The translations under genes and the position numbers were made by a program. The notes beneath the pieces are model-generated. The model worked only from the letters and a program-made list of their open reading frames with translations. It made no database searches and was not told the DNA's origin. 64,000 bases of DNA from Daucus carota subsp. sativus (Eukaryota; Streptophyta; Magnoliopsida; Apiales; Apiaceae): NCBI RefSeq assembly GCF_001625215.2, contig NC_030381.2, forward strand, positions 40,236,689-40,300,688, given 5' to 3'. Positions 38,701 through 52,700 of the stretch are shown here, one piece after another (position 1 is the stretch's first letter; each line of letters begins with the position of its first letter).

Positions 38701-39565
38701 TCCAGCTTTGTCTTTCTCCAGTAAGTAAAATGGCACACATGTTTCCTTTTTTCTCTTCTAGAGTTGGAGTGAATGTGATGTCTGGCAGTACACATCTGGA
38801 AAAGGTCTGAGGGATAACAAATGACCCTGTACAGTATGGATATTCCACCTAAACCACCTCCAAAAATTTACAATCTTACTTCCCACTGCAACAAAAACAG
38901 AAACTTGCTGACAACAAAAAAAACGCTGGAATAGATTCTCCCTTGCATTGACAAGGCAACGTCTGTTAAGTGTTAAGTATAGTAATGTAGTTTCCGAGCA
39001 CAGAGCATTTCCATATATCGTCAGTCATGGATAGTCATAAATTAATAAAGGAACATATAATAGATTAGTGGTAGGTTTTTTCACCTAAAGAGCAAATAGT
39101 AATTATAGTCTCTGTTGATACGAAATATAGCGAGTCCAATGTAATGCTATACTTGATTCTATTTCTATAATTTGGCAACAATGCAAAAAAACTCAACTCC
39201 AAAGGGGTTTCGTTTTTGGATGCCAATATACATGAATGCATCCTTGCCACAAATTATTCACTATAAATGGTGTTGGGTAAAAGTTAAAAGAGTTGGTAAA
39301 ATTTGAAACTAGTTATGCAACTAGCACTGGAGTGCAACTTTTATTTTAGCACCAATAAGTATAGCTATTTTGCATCTAGCATTGGATTTGCTCTTAAAAG
39401 TCTTCCTTATATATTCATGGGTGTGTTGATTTTTCTAATATATGTTTCTTCAACTCCATGTAGGTTGTAGAAGTACAAAATCAATATATCGATGCGCTTA
39501 GGGATCTCTTTGAACGACATAAAGAAAAGGCAGGCCATACTGATCTTCAGTTGAGAATTCTTTGA
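35521..39565 (+). CDS. DGAT2: Diacylglycerol O-acyltransferase 2 (DGAT2), 327 aa, nine exons
   Basis: DGAT2 makes triacylglycerol from diacylglycerol and acyl-CoA in the endoplasmic reticulum. Exons: 35521-35705, 35894-35968, 36051-36136, 36644-36750, 36839-36994, 37455-37541, 37871-37968, 38309-38396, 39464-39565; total 984 nt, in phase. The first donor was set at 35705 (CT|GTTAGT) because it restores the family sequence SLLVYG. Two hydrophobic stretches (about 30-58 and 61-75) form the membrane hairpin. Family motifs are YFP (96-98), EPHS (120-123, the plant counterpart of animal HPHG), [13 protein letters not shown] and [20 protein letters not shown]. The C-terminus matches plant DGAT2 ([17 protein letters not shown]). 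No truncation is visible. Introns are ordinary apart from a pyrimidine tract in intron 1. Confidence 0.96.
35714..35804. repeat. CT/C-rich tract in DGAT2 intron 1
   Basis: A long CT microsatellite interspersed with CCCT runs ends in about 14 C. It starts nine bases after the intron 1 donor. Open frames through it (poly SLSL or ERER) are artefacts. Confidence 0.92.
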
Positions 39566-39832
39566 TAAAAGTACTCAACTTGTTTATATGCCTCGTCATA
39601 TAATTAATTATGAACAGTTTCTATATTCACTTTGGTTATCTTAAAGTGTAATGATGGTGTATTCATTTTGTTTCTCATGAAGTACAATGAAGTGATATAG
39701 CGAACATCTAATAGTAAGCATATGATTATGGTACCAACCCTCCTGCTTTTATGTTTCTATATCTTGCCTGAAAGAAGTGCTTGCCATTGCAGAATGAATC
39801 CTCTTGAGCACTCATTCCTCAGCTAAATAATA

Positions 39833-40084
39833 CTCCCTCTGTCCCATTTAATTCTATATGTTTCTTTTTCACTGCTCGACACGCACTTCAATGCTCTTGT
39901 AAAATATAGTTCTATAACTTATTTTTAAAATTTTCTTTTTCTGAACAAAAAATATAACATTCAAACTTTTATTCAGAAAAGAAAAATCTTAAAAATAAGT
40001 TATAAAACTATACTTTACGGGAGCATTAAAGTCCGTGCCGCGTCCCCGTCCCCCAATGTATACAACTCAGGGGGACGGAGGGAG
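39833..40084. mobile_element. Stowaway-like MITE, sister of the copy at 1762
   Basis: It starts CTCCCTCTGTCCC and ends GGACGGAGGGAG, flanked by TA (39831-39832 and 40085-40086). It is nearly colinear with 1762-2020, including the right arm GTCCGTGCCGCGTCCCCGTC. Confidence 0.88.
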
Positions 40085-40862
40085 TAATCGTCATTTGGAG
40101 TATCCTTTCCCTCTGCACTGTTTCAATGTTGTCACTAAGATATCTTCAGCAACATTAGTTCTCTTACCAGTTACCACTGGTATTGACGTGATATTACTGA
40201 ATCGCATGATTTTTTTTTTTAATAATTATTTTTTTGTTTGGGGGGCGGGGGGAGTTGTTTAGGGAATCTTGGTCTCTACATTTTTTAGAAGTTTCACCTA
40301 ATATGTGGAACCTTCACCCCTCCCAAAATTAGTTTGATGTTCAGACTTCAGACTTGGACAAGTTGTGCGCTGCACAGTAGAATTTCACATAAAGTCGTAG
40401 CTTAGTGTTATAGGATTCTGGCTGTTTTTGTTGAACTGAGTTATTGTATTTACCACCGAAACTTTTAGGGACAAACCTATTAAGTAATAGCACTTGTAGA
40501 AAGCTTGACTACCTGGCAACAGAAAGGTTATGGAAGGAGTTGTTGAACTGTCTAAAGTAACATAATTTTTAGGAATATGATGTACAACACATAAGGAATA
40601 ATTGCCTTCCAAGTAGATTCATCTCCAGGTACACAGGAGTAGTTTCAAAAGCTTGCTACCTTCAAAACTGCTCTGCACAAGATCAAAGTATTCACCACAG
40701 AGTCTGATAGGCCTAGGCCGGTATCAGAAAGGACTGCACCAAGATCTGACTGACAATTTGGTACTCAATCTGGTACACGACACGAAAACTAGACGAGAAC
40801 ATGCCATGAAAAGTTAGTGTTTTGGTTTCAATTTTTGGTACACGAAGGAAGAAACTACATGA

Positions 40863-40967
40863 ACATGAAAGTACATGATGCATTTAGTGTCGGATATGAG
40901 TTTTCACTTTATATACATGAAAGTACACGAATGCATTTAGTCTCAGATGTGAGTTTTCACCTTATAT
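40863..40967. repeat. Tandem duplication of about 52 bp
   Basis: Units 40863-40914 and 40915-40967 start ACATGAAAGTACA and contain GCATTTAGT.TC..AT.TGAG with a few differences. A third unit is started at 40968. Confidence 0.85.
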
Positions 40968-41631
40968 ACATGAATGTACACAATATAAATATATTTTTAA
41001 GTAAAAAAAATATATCCCAACATAATTTTCTCCTCTAATATATCAACAGTTTCTAACTAGAAGTGCCTGGAAGGCTGCAACACAGCTTCCCCTTTAAAAG
41101 ACTTATAATCTGGAAATGTAGCAAGAAAGGCTTGAGGTCCCAGGTAGATTGGTCAGCTGTTTGTGATAATCATTGAATGAGGTATTCCACTTCAGCATCA
41201 TTCTGGAATGGAATAATCCTCCTGGCCCAAGCAACAAGTGGTTATAATGAAGAACGAAAAAAAGAGCAGAGAATCAGGAAGGAATTTCTGATACAACTGG
41301 CAATGGATCATGAAACCGTTTTGAGTTCGGACACATGAAAAACATCATGTGTTTCTGCTGAACTTTATAACTTTAACCTGTAAGAAGCTGAAATTTGCAA
41401 GGGTTTATAGCACAGTACCTGGCTCATGTACAGAAACCTGCTATACGGAATTAACTACAACCAGACCCAGTTCCCTACAGGCTACATCATTTTCTGTACT
41501 TGTGTGTTTGAGCTTTCATTCTGTTTTGGACGATTTTGAGAGCAGAGATCATAACCTCCCTTCTTTGCAGATCTTTATCTACTTGGTTATTAGCAGATTC
41601 TCGAGCTCAATATGGAATGTCACATCACATA

Positions 41632-41870
41632 CTCCATCTCTCACTCATTTTTCTATGTTTTTTCCACTATTCCGCACTTTGATGTTTTTATAAAATATTT
41701 TCTATAATTTTAATTTTAAAATTTTCTTTTTCTGAATAAAAATTTTAATGTTAAACTTTTATTTAGAAAAAAAATCCTGAAAAATTTATTATAAAATTAT
41801 AGTTTACAAAAATGTTAAAGTGTGTATTAATCTCCATCCTGGATGTGTACAATCGAGGGGAGAAAGGGAG
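41632..41870. mobile_element. Stowaway-like MITE upstream of the thioredoxin reductase gene
   Basis: It starts CTCCATCTCTCAC and ends GAGAAAGGGAG, with TA on both sides (41630-41631 and 41871-41872). Internal sequence resembles the copies at 1762 and 39833 (CTTTTTCTGAATAAA and its inverse), but it is more diverged. Confidence 0.75.
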
Positions 41871-42581
41871 TATAATATTTAAATTTGGATTTAATGTGAA
41901 ATTTAGAAGATAGCTGATATTATATTATATTTAAACATTTCAAATAAAATAACATGTAATTTACATGAGTTTGAAATAAAAATTTACCTTCTCAGTTCCA
42001 GTAGAAGTTCGTGCTGATAACGTGTTGTAATATATTAACTATGAAATAACAACACAACTAAAGAGTACTCAATGCACTATATTAGGGATCGGAAAAAATA
42101 AATCTACCTTGAGCTTAAGCCTAGGTAAGCCCTTCAGTAATTACGTCTCTGCTTATAATAATATCATCGTTATTTCTTATGAATAGATTTTTTAACCAAT
42201 TTTTATATATCTGGCGCCACTCAAATTTTGAAATTTTTCGCGTGACAATTTTATAAAAAAATATTTTGATTCGTACGAAAGAATATGGAGTGTAGCATCT
42301 AAGTTTTAAAAAGAACCAAACTTGGAACCTAAAAATCCAAAACTTTTACCAGTAAAACAAATATTCATTTTTGCGTTTCACACATTACTTGTGTAACAGA
42401 CTTGCCTAAATTCCAAATCCCATTGCATTAAATAGCATCAACTGGAACATGTTTATAAGAACAATAGACATTTTTTTTTGTCATACTTGAAAATAAAATA
42501 TTTAAATATAAAATTTATAATTCTCTCCCCAGGCCCCCAATTATACATACAAACCCTTGCCTACACACACAAAGCCCTGAT

Positions 42582-45561
42582 ATGAGAGCCTGTCTTCGCA
42601 ACCTCTTAAAAACAGCTCGCAATTTTCTCCCCCTCACTGCCGGCGCCGCCACTCTCTCCACCACCACTTCCCCCAAGCTCTCCGGCGCCGCCATGGACGA
42701 TCTCCAGACTCTCAAGACTCGTCTCTGTATCATCGGCAGTGGGCCCGCCGCCCACACTGCCGCAATCTACGCTGCCCGAGCTGAACTTAAGCCTATTCTG
42801 TTTGAGGGTTGGATGGCCAATGATATTGCGCCAGGTGGACAGCTGACAACCACCACGGATGTGGAGAACTTTCCGGGTTTTCCCGAGGGGATTCTTGGGA
42901 TGGAGCTGATGGACAAGTGTAGAGCTCAATCGGTTAGGTTTGGTACTCAGATTTATACTGAAACTGTTAATAAAGTTGATTTTAGTAAGACCCCTTTTCG
43001 GGTTTTTACGGATGGTAAATGTGTGGTTGCTGATTCTGTTATTGTGGCTACGGGTGCGGTTGCGAAGAGGTTAAGTTTTCCGGGGTCCGGGGATGGGAAT
43101 GGGGGGTTTTGGAACAGGGGGATTTCGGCTTGCGCTGTGTGTGATGGTGCTGCGCCTATTTTTAGGAATAAGCCTTTGGCTGTTATTGGAGGGGGTGATT
43201 CCGCCATGGAGGAGGCCAATTTTTTGACCAAGTATGGTTCCAAGGTTTATATACTTCATCGGAGGGATGAGTTTAGGGCTTCCAAGATAATGCAGACTAG
43301 GGCATTGAGTAATCCCAAGATTGAGGTCTTGTGGAATTCGACCGTTGTGGAAGCTTATGGGGAAGGGGACAAGGGGAATTTGGGGGGTTTGAAGGTGAAG
43401 AATGTTGTAACGGGGGAGGTTTCAGATTTGAAGGTTAATGGGTTGTTTTTCGCTATAGGGCATGAGCCGGCTACTAAGTTTTTGAATGGGCAGTTGAAGT
43501 TGCATTCGGATGGGTATGTGGCTACTACTCCGGGAACGACTGAGACGAGTGTTAAGGGTGTTTTTGCTGCTGGGGATGTTCAGGATAAGAAGTATAGGCA
43601 GGCTGTTACTGCAGCTGGGTCTGGTATGTCATATGATTTTATCTGTGTATCCCTTTACTATTATACAACAATGCTTAAGTGCTTTATGGAAATGAACTAT
43701 AATAGCATAGGCAGGCTTTATGTTACATCAGTATCATCTTGTAAAAAAGAAACTTTTTGTAGAACAAAGTTTAATTACATACAAGAGGTTTTGTACAACA
43801 GATTATGTGCATCTAATAGTACATGACATTATGCATAATAGGAATTTTTTGTGTAGTTTGTGAATTCTTATGTTCTTGAACCATTGTTTTTTGCTGTTAC
43901 CACTAAATGTTGCATAGAAAGAGAATTGAGTAAAAACTTGTCTGTCCTTACAAGGCATAATGATCAAACATTTCTTAGAACTTCCCCTAATATTCAAAAT
44001 TGCAAATTTTTTAACCTATTTCACAGGTTTTATTTTGGAAGGATATGCGCTTAAAAATTCACTTCATAGTTCTGCACTCCCATATTAAATGTTATTAGTA
44101 ATCGAGCTTCATATATCCAAGAATAGCTGAAATCATACCTAGGCTTGTTTCTAAGGAGATGACTAGATTGCTATTCTTTTTTGGTTTTAGTATTAAAGCT
44201 TTTTGGCAATGGATATTGATGGTGCTTCTTCTATAGTCTTAAGTACTGCTGGATCTGATACAATAAAACCTGGGATATATATATTATTTTTGTATGTGTT
44301 TTGAAGTTAGTATATTTTGATTGCTGACATCCAAGGTTACTGCAATAGACCTTCCAATATTGCAGCAGAGATGAAACCAAAACCTAGTCGTGTTTCTTGC
44401 TCAAAAGATCTACTTGTTGCTAGTCGTGTGTTTCTTTTCAATCAAAATAGATAATAAGAAGAAAAAAAAAACACTCCATGATTAATGGTTAAGAATATTT
44501 GAACAGGCCTTTTTTTTGTGTTGGTTTTTATTAGCACAAAAAAGGGAATAAAATGAGAAGAAAAGGCCTCATTATGAAAATAGAATTTCTTTCGTCAGAT
44601 TTCTATTTAAGTTGGTGTACATGGTAGTATCCTCCTATCGTGCTTTTCTGCTATGTTGCAATGTGTTCTTTTATGAATGGGTTAAATACTACTCCGCCCG
44701 TCCCACCCAATTATATACAATATTTTTGCATTCTTGACACAAACTTTAAGACTTCTATAACTTATTTTTTAAAATTATTGTTTCTGAATAATAATTTAAA
44801 CACTAAATTTTTATTTAGAAGGAAAACAAGTTTAAAATATTTTATGAAAATATATTTTATAAGAGTGTTAAAGTACGTGCCGAGCCGTCCGTCCCAAATG
44901 TATAAAATTAAATGGGACGGAGGTAATACCATTTTTGTGCCCGAAATAGAACTTCTTAGGAATTTTTTTAATGATCAGTGTAAGAATAGCAGGCAATTGT
45001 TTTTGATGTCTTCATTATTATTATTTATTTTACTCGTTTTTTAAGTTTCTTTTTAGCTAGCAATTTTATGAACCTTTTGTCCACGCCAGCTGTATCTCTT
45101 TTTTTCATACAGATATTTTCTCTTTGATCAAAAAAGGTATGTTGGGTGTTAGATGCGTCGTTAAGGTTGTGACTTGCGAGCAGTTAGTTAATTATAAGTG
45201 AGGAGAACAGATGAATTGTTGCCTTGACCGGTCAGGTTTCCTTGTTTTGTTCGATTAGGTGATGTTGACGACATGCCGTCATGAAAATTTCCCCTTGGAC
45301 CTTTTCTTTTCTCTGTAAGAAATTGTTCAAATTCAATTGAGGGCTTCAGATACTGATCACTACAGGATACATAAATTACATTATGTACAACTGATAGTCT
45401 GATACATTATTATTATTTTGTCTTTTCTAGCTTAGGATTTTTATGTGTGGTATTTTTTAAAGAAAAATTATTGACACTTGTGCGATGCAGGATGCATGGC
45501 GGCACTAGAAGCAGAACACTATCTGCAAGAGATTGGAGCACAAGAGGGAAAAAGTGATTGA
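42582..45561 (+). CDS. NADPH-dependent thioredoxin reductase, NTRA/NTRB type, 370 aa
   Basis: A flavoenzyme that reduces h-type and mitochondrial o-type thioredoxins with NADPH. Exons are 42582-43623 and 45491-45561, 1113 nt, in phase, with a GT/AG intron of 1.87 kb. The FAD-binding motif is [17 protein letters not shown] (50-66), the redox-active pair CAVC (184-187), the NADPH-binding motif [12 protein letters not shown] (201-212), then HRRDEFRAS and [17 protein letters not shown]. The C-terminus (EAEHYLQE..) is encoded by the short second exon. Residues 1-37 are basic and Ser/Thr-rich, like a mitochondrial presequence. A second Met (M38, [11 protein letters not shown]) matches the start of the cytosolic form, so dual targeting from two starts is likely, as known for Arabidopsis NTRA/NTRB. 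The coding region is GC-richer than its surroundings. The gene converges on GOS11. Confidence 0.96.
44692..44923. mobile_element. Stowaway-like MITE in the thioredoxin reductase intron
   Basis: It starts CTCCGCCCGTCCC and ends GGGACGGAGG, flanked by TA (44690-44691 and 44924-44925). It shares the internal 'tttctgaataataattt' and 'gttaaagtacgtgccg' segments with the other copies. Confidence 0.82.
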
Positions 45562-46744
45562 TTATCCAACAAAATGCTTGAGAGATCGCAAGGAACCTAA
45601 ATTGAACAAGTAACATCAATAAAAAACAAATCATATCTTCAAGTACAGACTCTGGTCTTACAATTTGACAATTAAGGATTCATTTATGGAACTTAAAAAA
45701 ACATCACTTGTTGCTTTAACTGATTTAAGTTCAAGATTTGTGGTCAAATATTATATATAGCATTCTTGCAACTCTACATTCTACATATCTACTGTCTAGG
45801 CAAGTCACTGGTGCTTTATGGGTGTCTAGTGCCTTCGTATGTATGCAAACCTTTGAAGAAATGTGGGAAGGGAAAAGAATTTTATGCATTAACTTTTCTT
45901 TATGAAGGATGTAACAGCTAGGGATGAAATTTAATATTTGGCCAAACCCCCAACCTGTTCTCCTCATGAAGGCAGTAGAGTGCACCTTTCTCTTATTCAG
46001 ATCAATTGAGGAGATTGTTAGGAGAATTTTAATTTCAAAAATGTTCAATAGAATTGATCCACTAACCACAAATTCTCCGACAATCTCCTCAAGCACGACC
46101 ACAATTAACCACAACCACCATTAAGAGAATATTACCCGAGATACTCAACTCTTGTGAAAGACGATTTTTACAAAGAACTAGTAGAAGAGTATAACATGAT
46201 AAAGTCAATTGCCACATTTCTTACATGTTTAAGTGTGCTCCATTAGATCTCCCTTCCAAGGGAATCTACACCACTAACATGAGATAACCTGGGAATATGA
46301 TACTTCCCTTGCCTTTCACCAGCACTATAAAAGTTCAACAGGATGAGTGTTGACTCACTTGAAGAGTTGAGACGTTTTGGACTTCTTTTGTAATATCATC
46401 TGTGGTTTGTGGTATCTTGAACTATCCGCCATCCGGACACTTGAAATAAAGTCTATATAAACAGAATTACACAGCCACCTACATTTCCTCGAAATTCAAC
46501 CATAACAGAAAGGGGGGCTTCATTTTAGCAAGACCAAAATAACTAATATAATCTGTAATCTTGATTTCTGGGTTGTTTTTTTATACAAGGCATGGTAACT
46601 AGTGCAACAAACCAACAGGGTGTATACAATGCCATCTAATGTAATGGCGAATAGAAAGAATAGCACAACTTAACAAAAAACCAAAAAAGGATGTTTACAA
46701 ACAGTACAGCAGGAGGGGCTCCCATCAGAAATTACATGTACTTT
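45562..46744. other. Convergent 3' flanks of the thioredoxin reductase and GOS11 genes
   Basis: No gene recognised. Both 3'-UTRs and polyadenylation sites should lie here; I see no further feature. Confidence 0.6.
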
Positions 46745-49700
46745 CTATTTGGTCAACCAATAAATTAAAATGAGAAACGTGCAGATGGATGCAACCAACG
46801 AAAGGATAATAGTATCCATGGACTTTTTCTTCTTTATTGCAGAGAGAATACTGTTCACCTGGCAAATAAAATAAAGCAGTAGCTTTTATAAAATTGTCCG
46901 CCTTGCGGTGTACCAAACACAAAGGAATGACAAAAACTTCAAGAAAGCGCTTCAGATTGCTTACCGTTGGAAGACGACTGCTAACATTACTAAGCTTTGA
47001 GTTGATGCCTCCAAATGTTGAACGTTGAAACACAAGTGTACCAAGAGTCTCTTGTGCTTGAGAAATTACCGAGTCCATCTATAACACACAGAAGCAAAAA
47101 CACGAGGAAATTATAAGATATAGGCCAATATAACTGATGTAGATCCTAATGCAACACAAATTTTTCGCAATATGTTCCCGCTATCTAAACTCGACACTGG
47201 GATCTAATAGTGGCAATAAAAAGTTGAATGATAACTAACACAATTTCGATGCCACTGTTAATTACTTAAATAGTAGGCAATAGTCTACAACAAAAAGCAT
47301 TTTTTTTTGCTACAGTTTTAGAGAATACCTAACAGTGAACCATGAATAACTATCTAGTAACTAAAGAGCAAGTCCAACAATAACTTGAGCTTTTCTTCAA
47401 AAATAAATTAGATGTATAGCCTCTTAACTAATTATGATCCAAAAACGTTCATCTTCTCTAACAGTTTTCCTCAAACTCACTCTTTATTTATTCTTTTATA
47501 CTTAAATGTACATGGGCAGAGTCAACAATTTTGAAAAGGTAGACAGTTTTACTTTTAATAATATAAAATGCAACAAGGAGCACAGATATCCTCCTCATTA
47601 AGGAAAGATTTGAAGCTCTTTAAATTTTAGGAGCAATTAAGAGCCGTCGGAGGCCATTTTAGCAGCAACATTTTCATAAAATGGCTAAAGAGGGAGTATG
47701 AAGAAGGTTTTGGTTTGCTCTTTACCCTTATAAACTTTGATTTCTATGATGTTAAATGTATGACATCAATGTCATGACTTGGATAACTGTTATTATAAAA
47801 AAAAAATTACTTGATCAAGAATTATATACAATTACTTTTGTACAGCAATATACTCCTGTAAACATAAATATGAAGCTTACTTCTCACTCATGAGTACATA
47901 TTTTAAACTCATATTTAGCAATAAATAATAGTATTAAAAATCTGTCACATAAATGGTCAACTGGGAAACTTGATCCTGACTACTTACAATATAATGTTGT
48001 CCAGAAATTCATCTAAGAAAATTATACCAGGTCTAGATGAGGTGCAGATACATAAAATTGAATACGGAACACATATAAAGACTGAATACAGCGTTTAACA
48101 GCGCTCCAAGTACAAAACTTTTCAAATTACAACCGTGACAAAATGAATAACTAAGCCGCCTTACAATAACCCCACTAATATGAGAAACTTAATGACATAC
48201 GAAATAAAAGCAACAAAAATCCTAACCTACCTGAATCTTCTCTCTTCAGACTCAGAAGGCTTCCCGTACTCTTCTACTTGTCCAACCATGTTTCCCTTCT
48301 AAAGTGTTAAGGGTAGTACTCCCTCTGTTTTGTTTTATGTCGCTTTGACTATTGACGGACATGTTTAGGGGCTTTGACTGCATAGTAAAAATTATTATTT
48401 TGAATTTTTATTTTTGTGAATAAAAATATATAGTCACTACTTTAATTCACAAAAAGAAGAATTTAAAAATAACAATTTTTGCTATGCGGTCAAAGCTCCT
48501 AACATGTGTGCCAAAAGTCAAAATGACTTATAAAAAAACAGAGGGAGTACTATACTAGCTTAAACAAGTATATACATAAAGTACAAGCATGTCGCCATGC
48601 TCATAATGGCAGAAACCACTCCTATAAATAATAATATTAATAATACTACCTTGGAATTAACACTTTCTTCCTCATGACTTCTATAATCTGGAGAAAAACT
48701 ACATCCACAGTTGCCCAATCAACTTGTTTGAAGTTACAAAAATGAAGCTAACCACAGCATAGGTTTCCACAGAGATATGAGATTCCCCAACTGGATAACC
48801 TCAAATCTATATCTAAATGAATATTACTCGATGCAAAATTATATTAAGCCAGAGCATCTGAAAGTTGTGAAACACATACAGAAGAACCTTGCAGTAAACA
48901 CGTACATTAAATTCTCATGAAGCCACATTATGGATGATGTACAAGAAATCTTCCTAACATACTTAAAAAGGGGTGCTATTTGTGCTATGAAATCAAAGAT
49001 ATATTTCTACATACCTGTCCTGTACCTCTGCTGATAGCTGCTCGCTCCTTGAGTAGAGATGCCTGCTCATAAGATCCACCTTCTTCCAGATCTAATCTTG
49101 CACGGTCGAACTCCCTGAAGTCCTCAAGCAGTGAAGCATGTTCTTTATTGGCTCTAAGGCTAGAACGAAGTCGCATAAACTCCTACAAATGAATCAAGAA
49201 TACAATTTACATTAGCAATGCCATTATAACATTCCCCATCTCTATCTCCTTCTAACTTCTTAGGTACTGTTTGGCATTGTTGTTGCAGACAGCAACAACA
49301 GTTTTTTGCTAAAAAGTAGGTGAAAAACTGTTTGGTAAATTTAAAAACAGCTTTTTCGAACAGCAGCTTCTAGCTGAAAAACTACTTTTAGAATAAGCAG
49401 GTCCTCTCGTACTTTTGAGAAAAGCTGCTTCTCAGCTTTTGCAGAAAGCTGTCACAGATTTCACTATCAAACCTCACCAAAAATATTATTATTTTTATAT
49501 TATAAATTAAAATAAGCAAATATCAAAAAAATTACCAAACAATTATCTGATTTCTACAACACTATTTTAACATCAGTTTTTTCTGACAGCACAACAATTT
49601 TTAACATCACTCTCAAACGGACCCTTAGTCCATCTCAATCAAACCAGCATCACTATTTCATCAAAGTCTTAGTCGAGCACCTAAAGACAAATAAATGATG

Positions 49701-52700
49701 CAAACTCATAGTTTCATGACATGAACACATTTTGCCAACCATAGAACTGTAGAAAATTTATTGTGCCACACAAGCTTGTTAGCAGTAATATTCTTACTAT
49801 ATTATCTCTTAGAAAAGGGACGTTTTAGCATTAATACATGAAACTGTTAAATATCATCACAGCTATCACAGAAGCACAATGACAGCATGGTGATATCACA
49901 AGTGTAGCCTCCATGTATGTTGACATAAGCCATGACATCAACATCACTGTTCAAAGAGCCCTACCAAGTTATCCTGTTGGACCTGTCCTATATAAGAGGC
50001 ACTGCCTCATTGTTACTTATATAAGAAAGTAAGATAGCATATAGAAGTTTTATTAACAGCAGTAACATATAGGTGCTGGATCAAATATATATATTTTTCT
50101 ATTCCCAATTTTTTCCTACATGTTAATCATTACTTATATAAAGTATTAATGTTGCAATAATTGAAAAAACATTACCATTTTATATTTTATATATAAAAAA
50201 AACACATAAGTAAATTGTTTGTTTAACACACTCATAATTGGGGTTCAACATCATGTGTTGAACATTAGTTATCATTGTGTGGAAATTTTATATTTATGTT
50301 TTAATTATCCTTCCGGGGCTCACCAAATTTACCAATATCCAACTAGGGTATAGAAATATAAAATACTGATTATATAATACATTTAACTAGAATTATTATT
50401 ATAAAAATTGTTTATGTAGTAGTTCAAAAGAAGTTAACAGTTGTTCAACAGAGGATGTTGAACTCAAGTTGTATATATTTGAATACTCATCATAAACAAA
50501 ATTCAATTATTCATAAATAATATCACAGATATGTTCCTCCAACGAGTAGAAATCATTTTTCAATCATTTACAAGATTACAACTATTGAAATTATCAAATA
50601 TTCAAAAAGTTTGCAAGTTTGTACCGGAATCCTCCCCGTTACTATATACTCAGATATATATACATTCTTTAACATCAGCTATATATTCGTACATATACAT
50701 TCTGCCCTTTCCTCCTATAATCATTATCTCATATTCTTCAATATATATACGTATACGAATTGTAACACAAACTGAAGCTTCTACTGCTCTTATTAGTTTC
50801 ACAATAAAAAATCTAGAACCAGAAAATTTAGGACCAACTAGAGATATCCCTTCGAAGAGAAAAAATTATGGGAGGAAGAGGAAACAATATCAAATGTAGG
50901 ATTAGTTTTCAATCTTGAAGTCATTGTCCAGTGTGCTCCGGGATTCACTCATACACAGGTCTGGTCAAGAAAACCCAGAAAAAACCAAGTATGAGTATCA
51001 TTACAAAACATACAGATCTTGCAATAGGGTCTGACAAAAAAAATCTGACAGCCTTAAGCTCAAAAGCCTAGAAGGTTAATATTTCATATCAATCCATAAT
51101 TTTAAATGCGTAGAAAGATAAGAATACACTTCTATTCACATAGGATTTAAATTAAAACGATCGTTAAAAAAGTGCTTTTTAGATAAGAAAACATATCGTG
51201 AGAACTATTTTGCTACTACTGTTCTAATGTATATGTAATATGTAAATAAATTAAAAAATGGAAAAAAAATTAATAATCCAAGAAAGAGCATATTAAAATT
51301 GATTTGCTCACAAAAGGCAAATAACAAAAAGATTCAGATTATAAGAACCAAGACAACAGTAATTATGATTTACACATCATCTGGAATCAATTATTGCAGC
51401 AGTTGCTGGTTCACGAGATATGTAAAGAAGGTGATACAACTGCATGGTGAACAGTGATGCTCCATCTGGTAGAGATGTTTGTTTGTGCTAGAGTTGACCA
51501 TTGTTTTTTGGACCTAAAGCTTCAACTACAGAGAGCAAAAGGTGGCCGATGTGGCGATGTCTAGAGTCTAATACCACTCATAGTAGATTAGAGAATTTTA
51601 GATGTAAAGGAGAAATAATTAAGGCCAGAAGCCTCAAAACTAGGTAAGCCGGACTCCGGTGGAACTGCCTAACATTGTCGACATATCAGAGTTAACACTA
51701 GACAATATTTTCAAAAATTTCACATGTTTTTCGTCTAATACAAACTGCAGAATGTCCATACCACGTCAATCGAGTGCTTGATGCAGGTACTTAAGTTGAT
51801 ATAAAATCAGGTGCCACAAGCGTAGACCATAGATCATATTAAGGCTATGCAACAACAGAAACCTTCTAAATGTACAAAGTCTAAACTTTAACATTATCGG
51901 TATGCCGCAAGCGTAGATGTACTACAGATATGTAACAGAACTGATATCAGTGTCTACACGTGGCAACCAGGTTGTGCAACTAAGTTATTTGGTACACAAT
52001 ACTCTTCAAAAACATTTGCTAGTTTACTGCATGAGCACTAGTTCAAGATGTGTTAGTGATCATACCACATTAACCAGTACCCAAAAAATATACTTCTAAC
52101 ATAGCAACAACAATAACTTTAATCGATTCAAATATTGTTTTAATATTTAATATATATATCCCCTTAAAGTCAAAATATAATAAGTTCAATCCACCACACA
52201 AACAAATTCACCACAGGATTCGGTGCAGCATGGTATAACACCAATACCAATTATGCAGTGCATAAACTAGGGCGCTCAAGCCTCTGTAATGGACCCAAAG
52301 AACTCACTCATCAAATATGCAAGGCAGGGGAAACAGAGTAAGGGTACAAAGGTAACTTCGCAGTCGGTCAACGGGGCAGTGAAGTAAAAGAGCATCAGGG
52401 GCAAGAAAGGAAGGGAAAAACAGGAGCGTAGTAAAAGGGCGAGAAAAGGGGGATCTAGGGTTTTTATCGATCATCTATTTTGTAATTGCTGTCTTACTGC
52501 TGGAGAGAATGAACCTCTCGAATTGTTCTTAAACACTTTAGTTCCGTATTATATATATATACATCGTTGCTTGGGGTTGGTGTGTTGCTGTTAACTTACT
52601 ATTATTCAGCTGTGAGCATTACAATTGGTATCAGAGCCACAACGATCGATGGGACCGCCGACTCTCGCACAACGGTTGGAGCAATTAGAGGAGCGACTCA

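Larger units (their letters stand above)
39566..42581. other. Intergenic region between DGAT2 and the thioredoxin reductase gene
   Basis: No gene recognised. It contains two Stowaway-like MITEs (39833-40084 and 41632-41870) and a short tandem duplication at 40863-40967. The remainder is AT-rich. Confidence 0.6.

Noticed and set aside
42515-43259. Minus-strand frames opposite the thioredoxin reductase exon
   Set aside because: Shadows of a GC-richer real coding exon.
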